Positions 40,020-48,250 are shown, numbered from the stretch's first letter. The stretch is 64,000 bases of DNA from CADEDH01 sp965263455 (GCA_965263455.1 CBDHHN010000002.1:434001-498000); one strand, 5' to 3'. Made by a program: numbers and translations. Notes: generated from the sequence alone by a model not told the origin.

Positions 40020-41257
40020 GAGGCACTCCTGGCGTCGAGCTTGGCCGCGATGTGGCGACGCACGGCGGCGTGGGTCTGGGGGGCGGGCAGGCGCTGGATG
40101 ACGTCGTCGAAGAAGCCGGCCACGATCAGACGATCGGCCGGGACCGGGGGCACGCCGCGGGAGGCCAGGTAGAACTGCTGGTCCTCGTCCAGAGGGCTGA
40201 CGGTGCTGGCGTGGCTGCAGTGGACGTTGTTGTTCTCGATCTCGAGGTTCGGGACCGACCAGGCCCAGGCGTCGGGGCTGAGCTTGATGTTGCGGTTGGT
40301 CTGGAAGGCGTTGGTGCCGGCGCCCTCGGGATGGATGTGGATGAGCCCGGTGTAGACCGAGCCCGAGGCCTCGTCCTGGGCCCCCTTGAACAGCAGGTCG
40401 CTCCGGCCGTCGGCGGCATCGTGATGCTGGAAGGTGCGGAAGTCGTGGATCTGGTCGCCGTCGCCGTAGTACGCGGCCACGAGGTTGCCGGTCGCCCCCC
40501 GCCCGGTCAGGCGGCTGTCGGTCCGGACCCGGGCGTAGCGGGCTCCGAAGGCGGCGAGTCCCACGCTCAGCGTGGCCTGCCCGGCCACCGACGACACCTG
40601 CCGCCCCAGCTGCCATTGAGCCCGGTCCAGTTCCTGGAGGGTCTGGTACCGGACCCGGGCCGCCGGGGCCACGTCGATCTCCAGGACCGGGACCGTCAGT
40701 CCGAAACCGACGGCCGAGGTCTGCCGCTCGATCACGGTCAGATCGGACCCGTCGGCCCCCTCGACCACGATGTGGGGGAACGAGGCGACCCCGTCGGCCG
40801 ACTGGTGATTGACCACGACCACCGGCTCTCGAACCGTCAGCCCGGTCGTGGTGCCGATGACCAGGGTCTCGGGCCCGAAGGCCCGGTGGAGCAGGTCGAA
40901 GGCCGTCTCCTCGCTCTCGGCCGGAACCGAGGCCGCACGATCGGCCACCTCGATGCGCAGGCCCTTCTCGGCCCAGCCGGCCCCGATGTCGATGTCGACC
41001 ACCCAGCCATCGACCACGATCACGGTGGCGGCTCGGTCGACGACGTCGTCCAGCCCTCCGGAGGGGGCACCGCCGGAGTCCGGGCGAGCGGTGACCGGGG
41101 TCAGGGAGTCGAGCGACAGCTCGCCGATGGGGCTGTAGCGCCACTCCTCGGTCTCGACGTTGGGAGGGCCGAGCTCGACCGCCGCCCGGGCCGCCGTGGC
41201 ACGGCGATCGGGGTTGGGCAGGAGGCCGGTGGCCGCGGGGCCGAACTGGTCGTTCAC
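40016..41257 (-). CDS. sufD: Fe-S cluster assembly protein SufD
   Basis: A 413-residue scaffold protein that pairs with SufB. The right-handed beta-helix core contains TGLIHIHPEGAGTNAFQTNR, NVHCSHASTVSPLDEDQQFY (the conserved CSH-A-T-V-G/S motif) and LASRGVPPVPADRLIVAGFF. The N-terminal half is variable, as usual for SufD. The GTG start is 8 nt after TACCCT (41271-41266), a leaderless layout. A suf palindrome covers the -35 region. It is the first gene of sufD-Rieske-sufC2-pterin dehydratase. Confidence 0.93.
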   Translation of the reverse strand: MNDQFGPAATGLLPNPDRRATAARAAVELGPPNVETEEWRYSPIGELSLDSLTPVTARPDSGGAPSGGLDDVVDRAATVIVVDGWVVDIDIGAGWAEKGLRIEVADRAASVPAESEETAFDLLHRAFGPETLVIGTTTGLTVREPVVVVNHQSADGVASFPHIVVEGADGSDLTVIERQTSAVGFGLTVPVLEIDVAPAARVRYQTLQELDRAQWQLGRQVSSVAGQATLSVGLAAFGARYARVRTDSRLTGRGATGNLVAAYYGDGDQIHDFRTFQHHDAADGRSDLLFKGAQDEASGSVYTGLIHIHPEGAGTNAFQTNRNIKLSPDAWAWSVPNLEIENNNVHCSHASTVSPLDEDQQFYLASRGVPPVPADRLIVAGFFDDVIQRLPAPQTHAAVRRHIAAKLDARSAS

Positions 41258-41281
41258 GCCGACCCAGGGTATCGGAATTTC

Positions 41282-41297
41282 TCCTACCCGCGTAGGA
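41282..41297 (-). promoter_or_regulatory. suf palindrome at the sufD promoter
   Basis: TCCTAC-CCGC-GTAGGA is a perfect 6+4+6 palindrome. It lies just upstream of the sufD -10 (TACCCT, 41271-41266), over the -35 position. It shares CTAC-N4-GTAG with the sufC1 site, and 10 of 14 positions when aligned on the opposite strand. Confidence 0.65.
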
Positions 41298-41306
41298 TTA
41301 ATCGGG

Positions 41307-41660
41307 TCAGCGGGTGAACGGCCACCAGCGCTTCAGGCCTCGCCTCGAGGCCTTTGCCCGCTCGGCGTCCACCTCCGAGCGGACCCGGTCGCCCGCGGAG
41401 TTGATGATGTCCTCGGCCTCGTCGAGCAGCGCGCCGATCGAGGTGTCCTCCCCCACGCTCTCGGGGGCATCGGGAGTGGGTGGGGTGACCAACGTGCCGT
41501 GGCGCCAGTTCACGTCGGCCATGCGCCGCTCGTAGCCCGAGCACTCGGCCGGGCAGTTCCAAGGCGCCTCGGGCGCCAGATCCAGGGCGCACTTCCGCAT
41601 GGTGTCGCCGCTGGGGTAGGTCCGACTCTGAAAATGCTTGCAGTCCTGCCGCATGGCCAT
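41307..41660 (-). CDS. Cysteine-containing hypothetical protein
   Basis: A 117-residue protein. The N-terminal half has four cysteines in MRQDCKHFQSRTYPSGD, RKCALDLAPEAPWNCPAEC and an SGYERR motif, suggesting a small metal-binding domain. The C-terminal half is acidic then basic, ending RRGLKRWWPFTR. I do not recognise a named family. CAGAAT (41672-41667 on this strand) lies 6 nt before the ATG, so the mRNA is probably leaderless. It is divergent from deoD with only 25 bp between the starts. Confidence 0.72.
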   Translation of the reverse strand: MAMRQDCKHFQSRTYPSGDTMRKCALDLAPEAPWNCPAECSGYERRMADVNWRHGTLVTPPTPDAPESVGEDTSIGALLDEAEDIINSAGDRVRSEVDAERAKASRRGLKRWWPFTR

Positions 41661-41685
41661 GGTTCCATTCTGCCACCCTGTATCG

Positions 41686-42396
41686 ATGCCCACGCCTCAC
41701 CTCAGCGCCCAGGCCGGCGACTTCGCCGAGACCGTTCTCATGCCCGGCGACCCGCTCCGGGCCCGCTACATCGCCGAGACGTTCCTCGACGATGCCCGCC
41801 AGGTCACGGCGGTGCGGGCCATGGAGGGCTGGACCGGGCTGTACAACGACACGCCGGTGTCGGTCCAAGGCTCCGGCATGGGCATCCCGTCCATGCAGAT
41901 CTACGCCACCGAGCTGATCCAGGAGTACGGGGCCCGCCGTATCGTCCGTGTCGGGTCGTGCGGCGCCCTCCAGGACGACATCGCGCTCCGGGAGATCATC
42001 GTGGCCATGGCGGCCGGCACCGATTCGGGCGTGAACCGGACCCGTCTGGGCGGTCGGGACTTCCCCGCCGTGGCCGACTTCGGTCTTCTGGAGGCCGTCG
42101 TAGGCACGGCCCGGGACCGGAGCCTGCCGGTCCGGGTGGGGACGGTGTTCACCTCCGACTTCTTCTACGAGCCACCGGGCAGCACGACCTTCGAGCTCCT
42201 GGAGCGGTACGGCTTCCTGGCGGTGGAGATGGAGGCGGCCGGCCTGTACGGGGTGGCGGCCGAGCACGGGGTCGAAGCCCTGACCGTGGCCACGGTGAGC
42301 GATCAGCTCAAGCGGGGAGAGGCGCTCAGCGCCGAGGACCGCCAGACCACCTTCAACGAGATGATCACGACGGTCCTCGACGCCCTCTGCCCCTGA
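41686..42396 (+). CDS. deoD: Purine-nucleoside phosphorylase, DeoD type
   Basis: A 236-residue hexameric-type PNP that splits purine nucleosides with phosphate in nucleoside salvage. Signatures: the N-terminal LMPGDPLRARYIAETFLDDA, GSGMGIPSMQIYATEL, RIVRVGSCGALQDDIALREI (phosphate site), LAVEMEAAGLYGVAAEHGVE (ribose-binding Met-Glu) and TVSDQLKRGEALSAEDRQTT (catalytic Asp). Length matches E. coli DeoD. The ATG lies 6 nt after CACCCT (41674-41679), a likely leaderless start. No other salvage gene is adjacent. Confidence 0.94.
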   Translation: MPTPHLSAQAGDFAETVLMPGDPLRARYIAETFLDDARQVTAVRAMEGWTGLYNDTPVSVQGSGMGIPSMQIYATELIQEYGARRIVRVGSCGALQDDIALREIIVAMAAGTDSGVNRTRLGGRDFPAVADFGLLEAVVGTARDRSLPVRVGTVFTSDFFYEPPGSTTFELLERYGFLAVEMEAAGLYGVAAEHGVEALTVATVSDQLKRGEALSAEDRQTTFNEMITTVLDALCP

Positions 42397-42416
42397 GTAG
42401 GGCCGCGCCCGGCGGC

Positions 42417-44087
42417 TCAGATCAGATCGCGCACCAGCCGACGGAAGTCGGCCACGTCGGTGGCGCCGTCGTGGTCCTCGACCAGCAGGTCGGCCTCGTC
42501 GAGGATGCGACCCAGGTCGACCTCGCCCCGGTGGGGGCTCTCCCGCAGGACTTCGGCCAACGAGGCCACGGTCACGGCCAACCGGTAGTCGGGCGAGGTG
42601 GCGGTCCACCGGTCCTCGAGGATGGCGCCGGTCAGTTCCAGCCGGTTCTCGATGACGGAGCCCGAGTCGGGATCCTGCCACCGGAGCTGAACCGTCCCCA
42701 GGGTGTCCTGGGCGCTCACGCCGCCCCGGAGCACCAGCTCGTAGAGGGCGGTCGCCTGGTGGCCGGCACCCAACTCCCCGGCGTCGACCTCGTCGTTGCG
42801 GAAGTCATCGTCCAGCACGGCCCGATTCTCATACCCCAGCAGCCGGTACTCGGCCACGGTGTCGGGGTCGAAGGCGACCTGGACCTTGCCGTCGATGGCC
42901 ACGGTGAGCAGGCTGCCCACCAGGTCGTCACGGAACAGGGCGTCGGCCTCGTCCTGGGTGTTGACGTAGGCGTAGAAGCCATCGCCGTCGTTGGCCAGTC
43001 GCTCCATGGTGACGTCGTTGAAGTTGCCCAGGCCGACACCGACGGTGACGAGGTGGATGCCCCGGTCGGCGTCGCCCCGAATCAGCTCCACCAGACCGTC
43101 GGGGTCGACCAACCCGACATTGGCCACCCCATCGGAGGCCAGGATGACCCGGTTGATGCCACCGGGCACGAAGGCCTCGTTGGCCAGGTCGTAGCCGCGC
43201 TGGAGGCCGGCTTCGAGGTTGGTGGATCCGGTGGTCCGCAGGCGCTCGATGGCGTCCAGGATGACGGCCCGCTCCTCGACCGAGGTCGGCGGCAGAAGGA
43301 CCTCGGCCCCGTCGCTGTAGGTCACGATGGCGACCTGATCAGCCGGACCCAACTCATCGACGAGACGGGACAGGGCGGTACGGACGAGACCGATCCTGTT
43401 GCCCCGGTCCATGGACCCCGAGGTGTCGACCACGAAGGTGAGGGTGGCGTCGGGTCGATCGTCATCGGCCACCTGCTCAGCCTGGACGCCGAGTCGCACG
43501 ACCACGTTGCCGGGGGTGAAAGGCGACGGTCCGGCATCGGCCTCGACGGCCAAACCGTCGGTCGGCGCCCGATAGTCGTAGTCGAAGCTGTTCACGTACT
43601 CCTCGACCCGGACCGACTCGGGCGGAGGCAGGCGTCCGCTGCCGTCGGCGAACTGCCTGGCGATCGAGTAGCTGGCGGTGTCGACGTCCAGGGCGAAGGT
43701 CGACAGCGGATCTTCCTCGGTCGCCACAAAGGGCCGGATGCCGTAGTCGGCGAAGGTGTTGGCCGCCGTCTCGTCGGCGTCAGGCGCCTCGGCCTCGGGC
43801 CCGAACAAGCCGCCGCTGTTGGCCGCATCCTCGGCTGCGGACGAGGCGGGGGCGGTCGTCGTGGTCGCCGCCCCGCCCGACGAGGGGGCGACGGGGGCCT
43901 CGTCGGCCGACAGCTCCTCGGCGGCCTCGTCGTCGAAGGACTCCCCCTCCTCGAACGATTGCTCGGCGTTGGAAAGCCCGGCGGTGTCGGCCGAGCCGGT
44001 TTCCTCGTCGTCATCCGACCCGCAGGCGGCCACCACCAGCACGAAGGCCAGCAGGGCGGTCATGATCTTCCATCGTTGTGGTCCCAT
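42417..44087 (-). CDS. von Willebrand factor A-domain lipoprotein (YfbK-like)
   Basis: A 556-residue surface lipoprotein. The signal peptide ends in the lipobox VVAAC (Cys near residue 22). A long disordered acidic stretch rich in Glu, Ala and Thr (about 23-105) follows. Next is the YfbK-type N-terminal domain (FVATEEDPLSTFALDVDTAS) and a VWA domain with an intact MIDAS: FVVDTSGSMDRGNR near residue 220, then TGSTNLEAGL and ILASDGVANVG. A DUF3520-like C-terminal domain completes the protein. MIDAS metal-dependent adhesion or complex assembly is the usual role. It is convergent with deoD. Confidence 0.9.
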   Translation of the reverse strand: MGPQRWKIMTALLAFVLVVAACGSDDDEETGSADTAGLSNAEQSFEEGESFDDEAAEELSADEAPVAPSSGGAATTTTAPASSAAEDAANSGGLFGPEAEAPDADETAANTFADYGIRPFVATEEDPLSTFALDVDTASYSIARQFADGSGRLPPPESVRVEEYVNSFDYDYRAPTDGLAVEADAGPSPFTPGNVVVRLGVQAEQVADDDRPDATLTFVVDTSGSMDRGNRIGLVRTALSRLVDELGPADQVAIVTYSDGAEVLLPPTSVEERAVILDAIERLRTTGSTNLEAGLQRGYDLANEAFVPGGINRVILASDGVANVGLVDPDGLVELIRGDADRGIHLVTVGVGLGNFNDVTMERLANDGDGFYAYVNTQDEADALFRDDLVGSLLTVAIDGKVQVAFDPDTVAEYRLLGYENRAVLDDDFRNDEVDAGELGAGHQATALYELVLRGGVSAQDTLGTVQLRWQDPDSGSVIENRLELTGAILEDRWTATSPDYRLAVTVASLAEVLRESPHRGEVDLGRILDEADLLVEDHDGATDVADFRRLVRDLI

Positions 44088-44261
44088 GTGTGCTCCGACG
44101 AGCCGGGACCCCCGGTGGTTCCCCGGTCATCGAAGCGAGATGCCGACGTCACACGAATCGCGGATTGTTTCGCGACCCGACACACCCCCCGGGCGTCCTA
44201 GGGTGGTGGCCAAGGCCCGGAGGGTCGGGCCTGCACGGACAACGAAGGAGCACAGACCCCG

Positions 44262-44456
44262 ATGGGTATTTTCGACAAGGCCAAGGATCTGGCGGAGAAC
44301 GCCGACGAGTTGGCCGACAAGGCCGAGGATGCGGCCAAGATGGCCAAGGAGCACGCCGACAAGGTTCCGGGCGGCATGGGTGACAAGGTCGCCGACATCG
44401 CCGACCAGGTCGACGATCTGGCCGACAAGGTCCCGGGCGCCGACCAGGACGACTGA
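44262..44456 (+). CDS. MT0933/Rv0909-like small helical protein (putative antitoxin)
   Basis: A 64-residue, highly charged helical protein (MGIFDKAKDLAENADELADK, DKVADIADQVDDLADKV) with heptad-like Ala/Asp/Lys repeats. It resembles the MT0933 (Rv0909) antitoxin family. That family is named from a mycobacterial toxin-antitoxin pair, but most members stand alone, and no toxin gene lies beside this one. AAGGAG lies upstream, and a TAGGGT -10 candidate is at 44199-44204. Antitoxin function is doubtful here. Confidence 0.75.
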   Translation: MGIFDKAKDLAENADELADKAEDAAKMAKEHADKVPGGMGDKVADIADQVDDLADKVPGADQDD

Positions 44457-44501
44457 ACCCGAGGGCGACGCGGGCCGCTCTGCGGACCGTCCGTCACAAC
44501 G

Positions 44502-44531
44502 GAGGGCCGATCTCGATCGAGATCGGCCCTC
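44502..44531. terminator. 30-nt perfect inverted repeat terminator
   Basis: GAGGGCCGATCTCGA followed directly by its reverse complement, so the hairpin has a small GATC-centred loop. It lies 45 nt after the MT0933-like gene, between it and the convergent MhuD-like gene. Confidence 0.8.
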
Positions 44532-44594
44532 TTCGCGTCTGCGATCCGATGTGGTCGCCGCCGGCGCAACCGGCGGCGACGACGGCCCAGACCC

Positions 44595-44957
44595 TCAGTC
44601 GGTCTCGGGACCGTGGCCAACGAGGCGGACCTCGAACTCCAGGAGCGTGGCCCCCGTCGAGACCGGCGGCGGCTGGGCGCCCTCGCCCTCAGCCCCGTGG
44701 CCGGCCGGGGGACCGCCCTGACCGGCGTGGCTGGCGGCGAAGGTCTCGCCGTTGCGCCACGCCTGGTAGGACTCCTCGTCCCGCCAACGGGTGTAGACGA
44801 ACCATCGGGTCTCGGCCTCGCCCGTGGGCTGGAGGAGCTCGAAGCCCTCGAACCCGGCCACCTGGGCCATCTCCTCGAGGCGGGCGGCGAACCGCCTCAC
44901 CACTTCGTCCCCCGCCTGAGGCGGTATCGCCAGCGCATTGATCTTGACCAGTGACAA
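44595..44957 (-). CDS. mhuD: MhuD-like haem-degrading monooxygenase
   Basis: A 120-residue ABM-fold dimeric enzyme resembling mycobacterial MhuD, which opens haem and releases iron. Residues equivalent to the MhuD active site are visible: Asn7 (SLVKINALAIPP), Arg26, Trp67 (SYQAWRNGETF) and the haem-ligand His77 (AASHAGQGG). The C-terminal TGATLLEFEVRLV strand also matches. A loop of about 15 residues rich in Gly and Pro (79-96) is longer than usual. The start codon is TTG, preceded by AGGAAGG with 7-nt spacing. It lies 116 bp downstream of sufB on the same strand, fitting use of released iron in cluster assembly. Confidence 0.85.
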   Translation of the reverse strand: MSLVKINALAIPPQAGDEVVRRFAARLEEMAQVAGFEGFELLQPTGEAETRWFVYTRWRDEESYQAWRNGETFAASHAGQGGPPAGHGAEGEGAQPPPVSTGATLLEFEVRLVGHGPETD

Positions 44958-44982
44958 CGATCAGCCTTCCTACCTGCCGGGC

Positions 44983-44999
44983 GTTTGCGGCACGCAAAC
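44983..44999 (-). terminator. Hairpin between sufB and mhuD
   Basis: GTTTGCG-GCA-CGCAAAC: a perfect 7-bp stem with 3-nt loop, 74 nt after the sufB stop. It may terminate or attenuate sufB transcription before mhuD. Confidence 0.5.
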
Positions 45000-45073
45000 T
45001 CCGCGAGTGACGAGCGAAGCGAGAACGGCGTCAGCCGAGCGCGCCCAGGTCGGGCCTGGGGCGCAGAGCATCC

Positions 45074-46477
45074 TCAGCCGACGGAGCCTTCCATCTGGAG
45101 TTCGATCAGGCGGCTCCACTCCACGGCGTACTCCATGGGCAGGGTCCGGGTGACCGGCTCGATGAAGCCGTTCACCACCATGCCCACGGCCTGCTCCTCG
45201 GAGAGGCCGCGACTCATCAGGTAGAACAGCTGCTCGTCGGCCACCTTGGACACCGTGGCCTCGTGGCCGATCTGGGCGTCGCGGTTGCCGATCTCCATGT
45301 AGGGGTAGGTGTCGGAGATCGAGTCCTCGTCGAGGATCAGGGCGTCGCACTGGACGTGGCTCTTGCAGCCGTAGGCGTCGTCCTCGACCCGTACCAGACC
45401 GCGGTAGCTGGAGCGGCCGCCATCCTTGGAGATCGACTTCGACACGATCTTGGAGGTGGTTTCGGGGGCGGCGTGGACCATCTTGGCCCCGGTGTCCTGG
45501 TGCTGGTCCTTGCCGGCGTAGGCCACCGAGAGCACCTCGCCCGTGGCCTTGGGGCCGACCAGCCACACGGCCGGGTACTTCATGGTCAGGCGGGAGCCGA
45601 TGTTGCCGTCGATCCACTCCATGTGGCCCTCGGCCTCGACCCGGGCCCGCTTGGTCACCAGGTTGAACACATTGGACGACCAGTTCTGGATCGTCGTGTA
45701 GGTGACGTGGGCCGACGGCTTGACCACGATCTCGACCACGGCCGAATGCAGCGAGTCGGAGGTGTAGACCGGGGCCGAGCAGCCCTCGATGTAGTGCACC
45801 TTCGAGCCCTCGTCGGCGATGATCAGGGTCCGCTCGAACTGACCCATGTTCTCGGCGTTGATCCGGAAGTAGGCCTGGAGCGGCATCTCCACCTCGACGC
45901 CCGGGGGCACGTAGATGAAGGAACCCCCGGACCACACCGAGGTGTTCAGGGCCGAGAACTTGTTGTCACCCATCGGGATGATCTTGCCGAAGTTGGGCTT
46001 GACCAGCTCCGGGTACTCCCGCAGGGCGGTGTCCATGTCGCAGAAGATGACGCCCTGGCGCTCCAGGTCTTCGCGGTTGCGGTGGAACACCACCTCGGAC
46101 TCGTACTGGGCGGTCACCCCGGCCAGGTACTTGCGCTCGGCCTCGGGGATGCCCAGCTTCTCGTAGGTGTCCTTGATGGCGTCGGGGAGGTCCTCCCAGT
46201 CGTCCACCTGACCCTCGGTCGGCTTGATGTAGTAGTAGATGTCGTCGAAGTAGATCTCCGACATGTCGCCGCCCCAGTTGGGCATGGGGCGACGGTCGAA
46301 GTGGCGCAGTGACTTGAGCCGGAGGTCGAGCATCCAGTCGGGCTCGCCCTTCATCCACGACATCTCGCGCACGATGTCGGCGTTGAGGCCCTTCTTGGGC
46401 TTGTAGACGTAGTCCTCGGCGTCGCTCCAGCCCAGCTTGTAGCGATCGAGGTCGAGGTTGTCGGGGGTGACCGTCAT
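45074..46477 (-). CDS. sufB: Fe-S cluster assembly protein SufB
   Basis: A 467-residue scaffold on which [4Fe-4S] clusters are built with SufC and SufD. Diagnostic segments: FDDIYYYIKPTEGQVDDWED, GVTAQYESEVVFHRN, SGGSFIYVPPGVEVEMPLQA, VHYIEGCSAPVYTSDSLHSA, DDAYGCKSHVQCDALILDED and LSEEQAVGMVVNGFIEPVTR. Length is normal for SufB, with no intein. It is transcribed alone on the minus strand, 3.8 kb from sufD, and separately from both sufC genes. A suf palindrome precedes it by 54 nt. The ATG (MTVTPDN) has no strong SD. Confidence 0.95.
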   Translation of the reverse strand: MTVTPDNLDLDRYKLGWSDAEDYVYKPKKGLNADIVREMSWMKGEPDWMLDLRLKSLRHFDRRPMPNWGGDMSEIYFDDIYYYIKPTEGQVDDWEDLPDAIKDTYEKLGIPEAERKYLAGVTAQYESEVVFHRNREDLERQGVIFCDMDTALREYPELVKPNFGKIIPMGDNKFSALNTSVWSGGSFIYVPPGVEVEMPLQAYFRINAENMGQFERTLIIADEGSKVHYIEGCSAPVYTSDSLHSAVVEIVVKPSAHVTYTTIQNWSSNVFNLVTKRARVEAEGHMEWIDGNIGSRLTMKYPAVWLVGPKATGEVLSVAYAGKDQHQDTGAKMVHAAPETTSKIVSKSISKDGGRSSYRGLVRVEDDAYGCKSHVQCDALILDEDSISDTYPYMEIGNRDAQIGHEATVSKVADEQLFYLMSRGLSEEQAVGMVVNGFIEPVTRTLPMEYAVEWSRLIELQMEGSVG

Positions 46478-46530
46478 GGGTGCGTCTCCGGCATCGGCAG
46501 GGCAGGTGACGACCACCCACCCCAATTTCC

Positions 46531-46544
46531 ACTACGTAGATAGT
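46531..46544 (-). promoter_or_regulatory. suf palindrome upstream of sufB
   Basis: ACTACGTAGATAGT (plus strand), an imperfect palindrome. Its reverse complement agrees at 11 of 14 positions with the sufC1 site ACTACGCACGTAGT. A TTGTTA hexamer (46550-46545 on this strand) directly precedes it and could be the -35. Confidence 0.6.
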
Positions 46545-46623
46545 AACAATAGGGGCTGACGGTTGTTCCGACCCCATCGACCCGACCGGAGTGACGTCGG
46601 GCACAGCGACCCGGTCCGACCGG

Positions 46624-47142
46624 TCAGTCGATGCGGCGGAGTTGCTCCCGGTACATCCGACCCCGGCGCACATACTTGTCGACGGCGTCGGTGATGATCT
46701 CCTGCCGGGCGGCGTCGGGCCGGATCTTGGCCGGGATGCCGATGGCCAGGGCCTTGGCCGGGACCTCCATGTCGTTGGTGACGACGGCGTTCGACCCGAC
46801 CAGGGCCCCGCTGCGAACCACGGCCCGGTGCAAGACGATGGACCCGTTGCCGACCAGGGCGCCGTCCTCGATCGTGCAGCCTTCGAGATGCACGATGTGG
46901 CCGACCACGCAGTCGTCGCCGACGACCGTGTTCAGCACGTCGGTGACGTGGATCACCGATCCGTCCTGGATCGAGGTCCGGGCCCCGATCGAGATCAGCC
47001 CCTCGTCACCCCGCAGCACGGCCTGGGGCCAGATGGACGACTCGGGCCCGATCTCGACGTTGCCGATCACGGTGGCGTCGGGATGGACGAAGGCGGTCGG
47101 ATCGATGCGGGGTTCAACGTCCCCCAGGGCGTACACGGCCAT
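46624..47142 (-). CDS. Gamma carbonic anhydrase family protein
   Basis: A 172-residue left-handed beta-helix protein with hexapeptide repeats. The zinc-site pattern is preserved: RTSIQDGSVIHVTD (first His), DDCVVGHIVHLEGCTIEDGA (two His), and VVRSGALVGSNAVVTND. Members hydrate CO2 or act as bacterial PaaY/YrdA-type proteins with weak activity. TAGCAT (47156-47151 on this strand) lies 8 nt before the ATG, a likely leaderless start. It is upstream of, but not linked to, sufB. Confidence 0.9.
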   Translation of the reverse strand: MAVYALGDVEPRIDPTAFVHPDATVIGNVEIGPESSIWPQAVLRGDEGLISIGARTSIQDGSVIHVTDVLNTVVGDDCVVGHIVHLEGCTIEDGALVGNGSIVLHRAVVRSGALVGSNAVVTNDMEVPAKALAIGIPAKIRPDAARQEIITDAVDKYVRRGRMYREQLRRID

Positions 47143-47215
47143 GAACGGCGATGCTACCGGCCCGCCCCGCCCCCATCGATTCGACGGACCGAGGGCCCGG
47201 GGCGCCGTCGGGACC

Positions 47216-48250
47216 TCAACCCAACTGGCGGAGGTCGAGCACCAGGGCGCTGACCGAGAGCAGGACCAGGGCACCCACCGTGAGGTAGGCGAGGGGAACG
47301 GCCCGGCGGAGGTCGAGGCGGCCGGCACGCCCCGGACGCAAGCGGGCTCCGAGGCCGTCGAGGACGGCGACGGTGGCGTGCGCGCCGTCGAGGGGAGGCA
47401 GGGGCAGCAGGTTCACGGCACCGATGGCGGCCGAGAGGATGGCGAACCAGCGCAACACCGTCACCGGTCCCGCCTCCACCGCCTGGGCCGTGACCTGGGC
47501 CTGACCCACCGGCGACAGGAACCGGACCGGGGCCTCGGTCGCGCCCGACGGGTCGAGGACCGAGCGGAGGTAGGCCCCGAGGTTGGCGACCCAGGTGGCC
47601 AGAGCGTCGGCGGTACCGGCCACCACGGCCCACAGGTCACCGACGGCCCGGCCGGCCGCCACGGAGGGCGGAGCCCCTTCGAGCAAGGCGGCCACCCCGA
47701 AGGCGACGGCGGCGAGCGCCAGGTTGACGACGGGGCCGGCCAGCACCGTGGTCAGGCGACCCCCGACCGGGGCGGCCCGGAAGGTACCGGCCTCGGGGAA
47801 CCCGTCCGGCAGCTCCGACGAGGGAGTCATCCCCTCGATCCGCACATAGCCCCCGACCGGCAACAACCGGAAGCCGTAGCGACACCCGCCGACCTCGACC
47901 GCCACCAACTCGGGACCGAACCCCCAGAAGAACTCGGTGGGCGTCATCCCGGCCCGCCGGGCCATGAACAGGTGGCCGGCCTCATGGGTCGTGATCACCA
48001 CGGCCAGGAAGGCGAGCAGGGCCAGGCCCGACGGGGCGGTGAGGCCCAGGGTTGCCACCAGGACGACGGCGGCCGTAGCCCAGGGGAGTGACCACGACCA
48101 ATGGCCGGAATCCCGGTCACCGGTCGGGCCGGAGGTCCCGGACCACTCGCCGGAAGGCGCGGCCCCCGGCACCACCGGTCGGTGGCCGTCGTCGATCTCG
48201 TTCCCGCTCACGATGACCCGAGTGAACCATCGGCCATCCGGGGTGCCCAT
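47216..48250 (-). CDS. M50-family intramembrane (site-2 type) metalloprotease
   Basis: A 344-residue membrane zinc protease. The HEAGH motif (VITTHEAGHLFMARRAGM) is near residue 88, and the second site LLPLPPLDGAHATV carries the Asp ligand. Helices surround both (ATAAVVLVATLGLTAPSGLA, TVLAGPVVNLALAAVAFGVA). Substrates of stand-alone family members are unknown; there is no PDZ domain, so it is not classical RseP. The N-terminal 50 residues are hydrophilic and poorly conserved, so the start is uncertain; GTG at 48208 and ATG at 48301 are alternatives. Confidence 0.85.
   Translation of the reverse strand: MGTPDGRWFTRVIVSGNEIDDGHRPVVPGAAPSGEWSGTSGPTGDRDSGHWSWSLPWATAAVVLVATLGLTAPSGLALLAFLAVVITTHEAGHLFMARRAGMTPTEFFWGFGPELVAVEVGGCRYGFRLLPVGGYVRIEGMTPSSELPDGFPEAGTFRAAPVGGRLTTVLAGPVVNLALAAVAFGVAALLEGAPPSVAAGRAVGDLWAVVAGTADALATWVANLGAYLRSVLDPSGATEAPVRFLSPVGQAQVTAQAVEAGPVTVLRWFAILSAAIGAVNLLPLPPLDGAHATVAVLDGLGARLRPGRAGRLDLRRAVPLAYLTVGALVLLSVSALVLDLRQLG

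Noticed and set aside
41160..44201. Plus-strand frame of about 1000 codons overlapping sufD, deoD and the VWA gene
   Set aside because: It crosses three well-supported genes in other frames, and its composition (Gly/Arg/His-rich) is typical of shadow frames in GC-rich DNA.
44262..44456. Toxin-antitoxin module at the MT0933-like gene
   Set aside because: No toxin-like reading frame lies next to it; only the helical antitoxin-like protein and a terminator are present.
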